Positions 13,015 to 20,310 of a DNA stretch of 22,547 bases are shown here, in pieces. The translations under genes and the position numbers were made by a program. The number at the start of each line of letters is the position of its first letter. The first letter of the stretch is position 1. This DNA is from Candidatus Helarchaeota archaeon. GTDB lineage: Archaea; Asgardarchaeota; Lokiarchaeia; Helarchaeales; JABXJV01. The notes beneath the pieces are model-generated. The model ran no database searches and had not been told where the DNA came from. It saw only the letters and a program-made list of their open reading frames with translations. Location of the stretch: the NCBI GenBank assembly GCA_013375355.1, contig JABXJV010000401.1:1-22547 (forward strand), read 5' to 3'.

Positions 13015-15387
13015 ATGGTAAGAGTTGTAATTATAGGTGGTGTGGCTGGTGGTGCAAGTGCAGCTGCCAGATTACGAAGGCTTAAGGAAGATTTTGAAAT
13101 AATTATGATTGAAAAAGGAAAATATGTATCATTTGCGAATTGCGGTCTTCCTTATTATATCGGTGGCGATATTAGAAATCGTAGAGCTTTAGAATTAGTA
13201 CCGATTAAGAGATTTCTTAATAGATATAATATTGACGTTCGAATTAAAAATGAAGCTATCTCATTGGACCCTAATAATAAGCAAGTTAGAATTAAAAATT
13301 TAAACGATAATACAGAATATCCTCTCTCCTATGATTATCTAATTCTATCACCAGGAGCAAAGCCAATAAAACCAAATATTGCTGGATTGGATGATGTTGA
13401 AATTTTCACTTTAAAGACAATTCCTGATTCTGAAGCTGTTAAAGAATTTGTGGATAATAAAAAACCTAAAACTGCTGTTGTTATTGGAGGAGGGTTTATT
13501 GGTTTAGAGATTGCGGAGAATTTACGACAAAGGGGAGTTATAGTAAAAATAGTTGAAATGCTAGACCAAGTAATGCCGCCTATAGATAGGGAAATGTGTC
13601 AGTTTATTCATCAAGAATTAATATTAAATGGAGTATGCTTAGTTTTAAATGATGCCGTTGACTCCTTTGGACGAACAGTGGATAACAAACCGTTTGTAAA
13701 GACAAGGAGTGGAAGAATAATTGAGACTGATCTAATAGTTTTGTCAATTGGAATAAAACCCGAAACAACTTTTATTAAAGATTCAAATCTCAAGTTGAGT
13801 CCAACAGGTCATATAATAGTCAATAAACATATGCAGACATCAGATCCGTATATCTATGCTGCTGGAGATGCTGTGCAAATATTAAATCTTCAAACTCATA
13901 AACCTACGAACGTTCCATTAGCAGGACCTGCTAATAAACAAGGCCGAATTGCAGCAGACAATATCGCTGGCCGAAAAACAGAATATAAAGGTGCCTTAGG
14001 TGCCTCTGTTGTGAAAATCTTCGATTTAACAGCCGCCTTCGTAGGATTAAATGAAAAAGTCTTAAAAAATAATGGAATTCATTACGAAAAAGTATATCTC
14101 CATCCAAATAATCATGCAGGTTATTATCCAGGTGCAGTTCCTTTAGCATTTAAACTTATTTTTGAAGTTCCTTCTGGTAAAATTTTAGGAGCTCAAATCG
14201 TTGGTGGACCTGGAACTGAAAAAAGAATAGATATTATTTCAACAATGATTAAAATGGGGGGAACAGTTTTTGATTTAGAAGAATTGGAATTAACTTATTC
14301 TCCACCTTATGGTTCAGCGAAGGATCCTATAAATATGGCTGGTTTTATAGCTTCAAATGTTATTAAGGGAGATATGCCAATATGGCAATGGTATGATTTA
14401 GATAAAATAAGGCGAAAAAAAGGTTTAATTCTTGATGTTAGGACTGAATTTGAATTCAAAACAAGACAAATTGAAGGCGCAATTAATATTCCTGTCGATG
14501 AGCTCAGAAAAAGATTAGATGAAATTCCCAAGGATAGACCCATTTATATATATTGTGAAACTGGATTTAGGAGTTATTTAGCAACCAGAGCACTGTTGCA
14601 AAAAGGATTTAAAGAAGTTTCTAATTTAACTGGGGGATTTAAGCTTTATGAAATGGCGAAGGCTACACCCGAAGAAATTTTCAATGCATGTGGAAGTCCA
14701 CAAGAAATAATGGATGAAATGATTAAGCAAAAATCCAAAGAAACTAAGGATTTTGTTGAAGTTGATGCAAGTGGGTTAAGTTGTCCTGGTCCATTAAATG
14801 CATTAATTAAAGCACTTGAAATTCTTCCTGAGGATAAAAAACTAAAAATATCAGCAACCGATCCGGGTTTTAAATCGAGCGTAGAAGCTTATGTTAAATT
14901 AACAACTGATATAAAATTATTATCTCTCGAAAAAAGTATGGGGAAATTAGTAGCAATTTTACAAAAGGGTAAAATTTCAAAAAATGAAGTAGCTGCAGCA
15001 ATAAAAAAACCGAAGATTACTAGAAAACAAATAAGAAGACCTGATGCTCCACCTTTATCAGATATTGAACCTATTGAATTATATGAACGTATTGAAACAG
15101 ACGATAAACCAGATCTTCTTATCGATGTTAGATCTTCAGAGGAGTTTTACGGTCCCGAGAAACATATCAAAGGTGCTAAATTAATCCCATTGGGTGAATT
15201 AATAAATAAAATTGAAGACTTAAAGGAATTTAAAGATAAGGAAATCGTAATAATATGTCATTCTGGAATGAGATCGATGATGGCAGCACGACTATTAGCT
15301 CAATCGGGTTTTAAGGATGTTAGAAATCTGGTCGGAGGGATGATGGGATGGCTTAGAAAGGGGTACCCTAGTACAAGAAAAAATTAG
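13015..15387 (+). CDS. CoA-disulfide reductase/NADH oxidase-like flavoprotein fused to rhodanese, TusA and second rhodanese domains
   Basis: A 790-residue fusion. Residues 1-450 form a pyridine-nucleotide disulfide oxidoreductase. It has the FAD motif GGVAGGASAA (8-17), the single active-site Cys43 in SFANCGLPY (the CoA-disulfide reductase/Npsr type), the NAD(P) motif GGGFIGLE near 158, YAAGDAV near 283, and the dimer domain with HAGYYPG and YSPPYGSAKDP tyrosines. Residues ~468-550 are a rhodanese with C514 (YCETGFRS). Residues ~583-660 are a TusA-like domain with LSCPGP and C590. Residues ~705-785 are a second rhodanese with C748 (ICHSGMRS). All four redox or persulfide cysteines are present. 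The protein should pass persulfide sulfur between domains and reduce CoA-, CoM- or other thiol disulfides or persulfides with NAD(P)H. CoADR-rhodanese and CoADR-rhodanese-TusA fusions are known; the extra C-terminal rhodanese is less usual. It lies between mcrA and mcrGB. A link to CoM/CoB thiol chemistry is inference. Confidence 0.9.
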   Translation: MVRVVIIGGVAGGASAAARLRRLKEDFEIIMIEKGKYVSFANCGLPYYIGGDIRNRRALELVPIKRFLNRYNIDVRIKNEAISLDPNNKQVRIKNLNDNTEYPLSYDYLILSPGAKPIKPNIAGLDDVEIFTLKTIPDSEAVKEFVDNKKPKTAVVIGGGFIGLEIAENLRQRGVIVKIVEMLDQVMPPIDREMCQFIHQELILNGVCLVLNDAVDSFGRTVDNKPFVKTRSGRIIETDLIVLSIGIKPETTFIKDSNLKLSPTGHIIVNKHMQTSDPYIYAAGDAVQILNLQTHKPTNVPLAGPANKQGRIAADNIAGRKTEYKGALGASVVKIFDLTAAFVGLNEKVLKNNGIHYEKVYLHPNNHAGYYPGAVPLAFKLIFEVPSGKILGAQIVGGPGTEKRIDIISTMIKMGGTVFDLEELELTYSPPYGSAKDPINMAGFIASNVIKGDMPIWQWYDLDKIRRKKGLILDVRTEFEFKTRQIEGAINIPVDELRKRLDEIPKDRPIYIYCETGFRSYLATRALLQKGFKEVSNLTGGFKLYEMAKATPEEIFNACGSPQEIMDEMIKQKSKETKDFVEVDASGLSCPGPLNALIKALEILPEDKKLKISATDPGFKSSVEAYVKLTTDIKLLSLEKSMGKLVAILQKGKISKNEVAAAIKKPKITRKQIRRPDAPPLSDIEPIELYERIETDDKPDLLIDVRSSEEFYGPEKHIKGAKLIPLGELINKIEDLKEFKDKEIVIICHSGMRSMMAARLLAQSGFKDVRNLVGGMMGWLRKGYPSTRKN

Positions 15388-15513
15388 AAAATTATTTGTA
15401 TTTCATTTTTAATAGAAAAAACTTAGAAATTCGGGAAAATTGCTAAAATTGGTGTAGCAGATAAAAAAGCTAATTTATTGTTTAAATAAATCTAAAAAAT
15501 TTTAAAAATTAAT

Positions 15514-15529
15514 AAAAAAAACAAAAAAA
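15514..15529 (-). terminator. T-rich terminator after mcrG
   Basis: On the minus strand, 10 nt past the mcrG stop, two poly-T runs separated by a G occur. This is a plausible archaeal U-tract terminator for the mcrB-mcrG transcript, which converges on the fusion gene. Confidence 0.4.
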
Positions 15530-15539
15530 TTAAAAGATT

Positions 15540-16340
15540 TTACATATCTTTTACTAAATCTGGTCTAAAACCGCCCAAGATGCGCATTCTTGTTATTCTT
15601 GTAATTATCATTAACAATTCAGTTCTTGATTTATACTGAACTGTATCCCATCTATAAGTTATATCATATTCTTGTAATTCTTCCTCGCTTAAGGGTCTTC
15701 CGACTGGCACAGGGATATCCAGTACTTCAGCATTCATATTTTTTCGATAAACAACTTCATCTATGTCTTTATCATATATATATCTCCTTCGTGCATCGAA
15801 CATCAGTCCATCGGAGTCTAAACGTAAAGCGTGACCATGAACCGTGATGCCTCGAAGCGCAGTTCTAGCCGGATCGAAGACCTCTGTTTCTATAAGGAGC
15901 TTTGTAGTGGCTTCCAAATCTCTTTCACGCATTTCTAAAAGTTGTCGACCTGAATAGATGACTGTATCTAATCCCCTAAGACGAGTGAAATACATTCTAG
16001 CACGCAACCATGGTGCAAATGGAGGTCTCCAGAATGAATCTGTAAATTGAACAAATCTCATTCGATCACCAGCTCTTGCACCAGGAGTAGGTTCAACTAA
16101 ATTCTTAATTGGGTCTTCATGTTCTAAAATTTCATCGAGAGGTGGATGAACACTGGTATATAAAGCTCCTGGAGCTCTATGGCCGAGTAAAAGGATGATA
16201 TCATCATCCGGAATGTCGCGTAATTTAACTAATCTGCGCTCTGGGTTCATAATCTTTCTTCTACGTTCTGAAACCTTTTCAGTACCAGGATAAAATTGTC
16301 TTTTATACTTAATTTTCTCTTTTGGTTTTTCTTCAGTCAT
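15540..16340 (-). CDS. mcrG: Methyl/alkyl-coenzyme M reductase gamma subunit
   Basis: A 266-residue McrG homologue from the ATG at 16340. A GTG at 16349 would add three residues, but GTGA at 16346-16349 reads better as the Shine-Dalgarno, 5 nt before that ATG. The sequence is colinear with McrG: FYPGTEKV near the N-terminus (after an extra ~15 basic residues compared with methanogens), LGHRAPG, YTSVHPPL, AGDRMRFVQFTDS, YSGRQLLEMRERDLE, FDPARTALRG, VHGHALRLDSDGLMFDARRR and MRILGGF at the C-terminus. The CoM-contacting Ser118-Gly119-Arg120 of the methanogen enzyme are S130-G131-R132, while the preceding Leu117 is Y129. It is translated with mcrB: the mcrB stop is at 16351-16353, so the genes are nearly abutting. 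There is no mcrC or mcrD between them, unlike the methanogen mcrBDCGA order. Confidence 0.97.
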   Translation of the reverse strand: MTEEKPKEKIKYKRQFYPGTEKVSERRRKIMNPERRLVKLRDIPDDDIILLLGHRAPGALYTSVHPPLDEILEHEDPIKNLVEPTPGARAGDRMRFVQFTDSFWRPPFAPWLRARMYFTRLRGLDTVIYSGRQLLEMRERDLEATTKLLIETEVFDPARTALRGITVHGHALRLDSDGLMFDARRRYIYDKDIDEVVYRKNMNAEVLDIPVPVGRPLSEEELQEYDITYRWDTVQYKSRTELLMIITRITRMRILGGFRPDLVKDM

Positions 16341-16345
16341 AGTAA

Positions 16346-16350
16346 TCACT
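16346..16350 (-). promoter_or_regulatory. Ribosome binding site of mcrG
   Basis: AGTGA on the minus strand lies between the mcrB stop and the mcrG ATG at 16340 and resembles the archaeal GGTGA core. The nine bases through the start (ATTACTATG) are identical to those at the mcrB start, supporting the ATG choice. Confidence 0.5.
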
Positions 16351-17742
16351 CTACTTTATATTATGTTTTATCTCCTCTGCAGCTATAGCAATTTTTTTCA
16401 ACGGATTTAAGAATATATCGGTGACCTCTTTGATTTTAAACATACTACCACTCGTAACTTCTGGACTAAAAACTTGAGTTCCTGCGTCCAAGCACATAGC
16501 AGCAGATACACATGGAGTAAAGAATCCAGAAGTATGTCTTACCAATACATGTTCAAGAGAAAATGCTCCTGGTCCTGCTCCGCCATAAATTGAATGCGTA
16601 TAGAAACAAAATCCGAGTCCAGTGCCCATTATACGACCGAAATCGGGATCTGGTAAACCTCCCGATTCAAATGCTACTAAATCAGGGTATGCGCCCAATA
16701 CGGCAGAAACACATTGTCCAGCACGACTTGCTCCTACATTAATAATACAAGCAGCTAGTAATCCTGCACAATTATATGCATTCCATAAAGAAGGATCTGA
16801 AGTTGCATATAGTTTATAACCTGAGAATAAAATATCGGGATATTTTTCTCCTTTTTGCCTAATAACACCATCGTTAATTGACCGTTCCATGAGTGAACCG
16901 ATCACATCTCCAACGGTTCCTGATTTATTTTCTTTTACAAAATCCATAACAATATTATTTGCGTTAAATCCTTGATATGCCATTCCAAGGAGACAGTAAC
17001 GTTCATACCACCCAGCAGCATTACCAGTCTCTATTTGACAACCTTGTTCTAGAATTGATGTGAGCGCTACTGCATCTAATGTGATTTTATTCGTTAAAGC
17101 TACTATATTATTTATTGTTGTCAACCGATACCCAAGTCCTACTCCTTCTTGAAGTTGTGGGGGTTTTAAAAATCCACCAACCACATTACCTGGGGCAAAC
17201 TGGACGGTTTGTGGATATCTTCCATACAATGCAGTTTTAATAAGCGCACAATGGTCTGGATTTGAATCAGGGTTGATATCATACATCTCTGAAAGAACTT
17301 GGGCTAATGCTTGACCTGGATAAGTATATACTACATCTCTAGCAGCTGCTAAATCCATTCTTGACTTTGGCATTTTTACTAACATGATCTCATTATTCCC
17401 ACAGAGTAAAACTTCGGTATCATCAGGGGCACCATTATAGTTTGGGACTTGAATTAATTTTTTAACACGTTCGGCAATTTCTGGAGCATCTTGAACTATG
17501 GGGATGTCTAGTGTAGTCATAGTCTTGCATTCGTCCTGTTTCACAGATGTCATGTACCCGACCGTACCTTTGCGCATTATGTTCTGTAATTTGCCTAGAT
17601 TTATAATTGCCGTGCGTTTAACGAAGTCTAACACCTTTTGGATGTATTTATTATGCAGTGGAGATAATGCCTCTAATGGAATATCAGAAGCCAAGCAATT
17701 GTCTCTTCCGTCGTATATATCGACTTTATCTTTATATTTCAT
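16351..17742 (-). CDS. mcrB: Methyl/alkyl-coenzyme M reductase beta subunit
   Basis: A 463-residue McrB homologue, colinear with the methanogen subunit. It starts YKDKVDIYDGR and ALSPLHN. It then has GRYPQTVQF, TSILEQG, LLGMAYQGFNANN, LWNAYNCAGLLAA, and the active-site block GFCFYTHSIYGGAGPG (377-392). The residues equivalent to methanogen beta-Phe361, His364 and Tyr367 are F380, H383 and Y386, so the beta side of the pocket is kept; Phe362 is Y381 and one glycine of the GGGG run is Ala389. The C-terminus is EEIKHNIK. The ATG start is supported by GAGG 8 nt upstream (17750-17753). mcrB is the first gene of a two-gene mcrB-mcrG operon, next to a divergent small gene whose start is about 190 bp away. 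Confidence 0.97.
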   Translation of the reverse strand: MKYKDKVDIYDGRDNCLASDIPLEALSPLHNKYIQKVLDFVKRTAIINLGKLQNIMRKGTVGYMTSVKQDECKTMTTLDIPIVQDAPEIAERVKKLIQVPNYNGAPDDTEVLLCGNNEIMLVKMPKSRMDLAAARDVVYTYPGQALAQVLSEMYDINPDSNPDHCALIKTALYGRYPQTVQFAPGNVVGGFLKPPQLQEGVGLGYRLTTINNIVALTNKITLDAVALTSILEQGCQIETGNAAGWYERYCLLGMAYQGFNANNIVMDFVKENKSGTVGDVIGSLMERSINDGVIRQKGEKYPDILFSGYKLYATSDPSLWNAYNCAGLLAACIINVGASRAGQCVSAVLGAYPDLVAFESGGLPDPDFGRIMGTGLGFCFYTHSIYGGAGPGAFSLEHVLVRHTSGFFTPCVSAAMCLDAGTQVFSPEVTSGSMFKIKEVTDIFLNPLKKIAIAAEEIKHNIK

Positions 17743-17934
17743 AGTAATTCCTCTTTAATAGTTAAAAATGATACAATAAAATTTAATTTATTATTATCTA
17801 AAGAAGTGCCTTATTTAGGTATATTTTCTAAATAAAACAATTTAAAATTTTTGTAAATTATATAAAATGTTATATTTCTTATTTATTCTAACTGAATAGA
17901 ATGAATTCTCACAATTTTTTATTTAAATCTAAAA

Positions 17935-18168
17935 ATGATGATGGTGTTAGTGGTGAAACGTGACCCGATTGAAAATGATCCAGAAATGAAAAAAATTATT
18001 GATAAAGCATATAAAGAAGCAGAGATAATATTAGCAAAGCATGAACGTAGAGGTAAAGTAGGCTTTTCTAAAATTTTTGCTAGAAAAGTTAAAGAAATAT
18101 TAAAAGAAAAATATGGAATAGATTGGAAAACACCCAGTGAGATGAATCCAAGATTAAAATTTGATTAA
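17935..18168 (+). CDS. Small hypothetical protein divergent from mcrB
   Basis: A 77-residue, strongly charged, mostly helical protein with a defined C-terminal segment, EKYGIDWKTPSEMNPRLKFD. I recall similar 'KYGIDWKSPAEMNP' endings in small conserved archaeal proteins but cannot name a family. It has no cysteines and no membrane segment. The start is uncertain. The first ATG is at 17935, but GGTG at 17942-17945 followed by GTG codons at 17950 and 17953 would give a shorter protein beginning at KRDPIENDP. It is transcribed away from mcrB and shares the intergenic region with it, so co-regulation with the reductase is possible. Function unknown. Confidence 0.6.
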   Translation: MMMVLVVKRDPIENDPEMKKIIDKAYKEAEIILAKHERRGKVGFSKIFARKVKEILKEKYGIDWKTPSEMNPRLKFD

Positions 18169-18248
18169 AAGGAACTTTTTTCGAAATCTACCCTTATAAA
18201 AAATTATAAATGACTTAATAAAATATTAAATAGAAAATCAGTACCTAT

Positions 18249-19058
18249 GTGGAAATTATGGAGGAATTTACTAAAGTAAGAGTTCTGGGGTTTTTTAATG
18301 TCGCAATATCTATAATATTGACTTTTATAGTACGTGGTGGATCTTTTTTATTCAGTTTAATTTCAGGAATATTTAATATACTAGTAGCATTTCTCTTTGT
18401 TAATGACTCGGATGGAGATAAATTTAAAAAAAATGTAAAAACAGGATTTATATTAGGTATAATTATTTGGACTTCTCTATTAATAGGTTCCATTTATAAT
18501 ATAGTTTGGAATCGAGTCCAGACCTTATCAAATACCATATTTTATGTCATTCTATTAATAAATACTAGTAAAGATATCCGTCAAACTTTTACTTTTTATT
18601 GGTTAATATTCCTTAATTATAGTAGATTTCAAACTCTTTTTAACTCAATTTTTCGCATTTTATTAATAATAAGTCAATACCTATCTGGATCATTAGCTTT
18701 TTATATAATGAAGCGAACAGAAGTTCATAGCGAAGTTGAAAGAGAAGTTGAAAGAGAAGAAGCATATCTGATTCCTATTAGAGAAAGTCCAATCGAGAAA
18801 GATTTGGATAATACATGTCCAAATTGTTTTGAAGTAATTCAAACGGGAGCAAAATTTTGTGTTCATTGTGGATTAAAATTAATTACTTGCGAAATTTGCC
18901 AAAATTACATAAACAGTGAAGAAACTACAGCAATTTGTCCATTTTGTGGAACTATACTTCATAAAGCTGAGTTTTTAGAATGGATAAAAGTAAAAGCATC
19001 TTGTCCTATTTGTAAAAATGAGATTGATTTATGGGAATTTCAAAAATTAGAGAAATAA
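18249..19058 (+). CDS. Membrane protein with C-terminal zinc ribbons
   Basis: A 269-residue protein starting at GTG 18249 (or ATG 18258). The N-terminal half has about four membrane segments (near residues 11-51, 66-87, 97-105 to 122, and 135-153). A charged linker with repeated EVERE follows (160-172). Then come zinc-ribbon-like CxxC pairs: C190/C193 with C204/C207, C214/C217 with C230/C233, and a last unpaired C252/C255. The ribbons resemble the double zinc ribbons common in archaeal membrane and regulatory proteins. No catalytic motif is visible. It converges on the HdrD-like gene at 19111 and is unlikely to share its transcript. Function unknown; a membrane-anchored sensor or scaffold is only a guess. 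Confidence 0.7.
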   Translation: MEIMEEFTKVRVLGFFNVAISIILTFIVRGGSFLFSLISGIFNILVAFLFVNDSDGDKFKKNVKTGFILGIIIWTSLLIGSIYNIVWNRVQTLSNTIFYVILLINTSKDIRQTFTFYWLIFLNYSRFQTLFNSIFRILLIISQYLSGSLAFYIMKRTEVHSEVEREVEREEAYLIPIRESPIEKDLDNTCPNCFEVIQTGAKFCVHCGLKLITCEICQNYINSEETTAICPFCGTILHKAEFLEWIKVKASCPICKNEIDLWEFQKLEK

Positions 19059-19110
19059 TAATTAGAAAATAATATCTTAATAAAAAAAAATAGAGAAAAG
19101 ATATTAAAAG

Positions 19111-20298
19111 TTATAAACATTCTTGTAGTAATTCAGTTAAGTCCATTACTCTGTAACTTCTTCCCATTCTTTCAACAGCTTGTTTTAAATTACTTTTACA
19201 GAAAGGGCATGTTGATACTATGGCTTGTAAATCATTGATTTTATCCGCTTCTAGTATTCGTTGATTAGCTGTCCAATTTGCAAAATCGCCAAAAGCTTTT
19301 TTAACTCCACCACCTGCTCCACAACACCAAGCATTCTTTTGATTCCGTTGAAATTCTTCAAATTTTAAATTTGGTATGGCTTTTATTACTTTACGCGGAG
19401 CTCTTCTAATGTTTGCATGTCTAGCAATATGGCAGGGGTCATGATAAGTTATTTTAAGATCTTTACCGTTTAATTTCAACTCTCCACTTTTTATTTTATC
19501 TCTGAAAAATTCGACAGAGTGGACGAGTTTAATATCCAATTTCTTGCCTAAGAATTTAGGATAATCGTTTTTAAGGGTTTGAAAACAGCCAGCACAACTT
19601 GTTATTATTGTTTCAATTCCTCTTTCTTTTAATATATTATAATTATGTTCAATGATGGGCATTGCAACTTTTCTCTGTCCTGTTCTAAGAAGTGGAGATG
19701 AACAACACCATTCATCCGATCCAAGAATAGAAAAATCTTGACCTGCGGTTTCAAGTAGGTTGACTGTAGCCTTAGCGATTTCTTGCTCCCGAAATGAGGC
19801 GGTGCAACCTGCAAAATAGATTGTTTTTGCCCCTGCAGGAATATTTTTTCCCTCTAACCAATTAAAACGGTTATCATTGCTATCTTTATAGGGATTATGG
19901 TCTTTGGCAATATCATCAGCCATTTCTTGATGCTTATTTAATGGTCCATACATATCAACAAGTGCAGTTCGTAAGTCCTCAAATGTTTCAACTTGTTCTT
20001 GAGTTTCTCCTAAAGCTGTGTGATCTGAGCACTGTGTATAACAACCTCCACAAACTTGGCATCCAAATGCTATTTTCATTATAGTTTCAGTTTTAGTACG
20101 TTTGAGTTCTCCTTCCAATAATCCGCGTATTAATTCCATTCTTCCCGAGGAGAAATAACTTTCAAATTTGAAATATTCGCCTGATGGACAAATAGGAACC
20201 CAGTCTTTTAAAAGATGGTAGTTTGCAATAGAACATAATCGGCAGTGAGAACAGTAATAAACAATTTTAGAATATTTTTCTAATAAATCAAGAGACAT
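19111..20298 (-). CDS. HdrD/GlcF-like iron-sulfur protein with two CCG domains
   Basis: A 395-residue protein. Two N-terminal 4Fe-4S sites are present: C16-C19-C22 with C37, and C80-C83-C86-C90. Two CCG domains follow with almost ideal spacing: C-x32-CC-x35-CxxC and C-x35-CC-x37-CxxC. In HdrB and HdrD these CCG domains hold the noncubane 4Fe-4S clusters that cleave CoM-S-S-CoB. Related proteins (GlcF, LutA, the lactate-dehydrogenase partners) use them as electron carriers. The Shine-Dalgarno AGGAGGT (20304-20310) overlaps the stop of the upstream flavoprotein gene, so translation is coupled and the two form a complex. Proximity to mcrBG makes heterodisulfide or another CoM/CoB disulfide a credible substrate, but D-lactate or glycolate oxidation cannot be excluded. 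Confidence 0.88.
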   Translation of the reverse strand: MSLDLLEKYSKIVYYCSHCRLCSIANYHLLKDWVPICPSGEYFKFESYFSSGRMELIRGLLEGELKRTKTETIMKIAFGCQVCGGCYTQCSDHTALGETQEQVETFEDLRTALVDMYGPLNKHQEMADDIAKDHNPYKDSNDNRFNWLEGKNIPAGAKTIYFAGCTASFREQEIAKATVNLLETAGQDFSILGSDEWCCSSPLLRTGQRKVAMPIIEHNYNILKERGIETIITSCAGCFQTLKNDYPKFLGKKLDIKLVHSVEFFRDKIKSGELKLNGKDLKITYHDPCHIARHANIRRAPRKVIKAIPNLKFEEFQRNQKNAWCCGAGGGVKKAFGDFANWTANQRILEADKINDLQAIVSTCPFCKSNLKQAVERMGRSYRVMDLTELLQECL

Positions 20299-20303
20299 AA
20301 CAT

Positions 20304-20310
20304 ACCTCCT
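20304..20310 (-). promoter_or_regulatory. Strong Shine-Dalgarno overlapping the GlcD-like stop codon
   Basis: AGGAGGT on the minus strand lies 5 nt before the HdrD-like ATG (20298) and overlaps the TAG stop (20309-20311) of the preceding gene, indicating translational coupling of the two subunits. Confidence 0.7.

Noticed and set aside
11012..17742. Reading the locus as a methanogenesis operon
   Set aside because: Order, missing mcrC and mcrD, and the many replaced active-site residues argue against a canonical methane-forming enzyme; no mtr or other methanogenesis genes are seen here.
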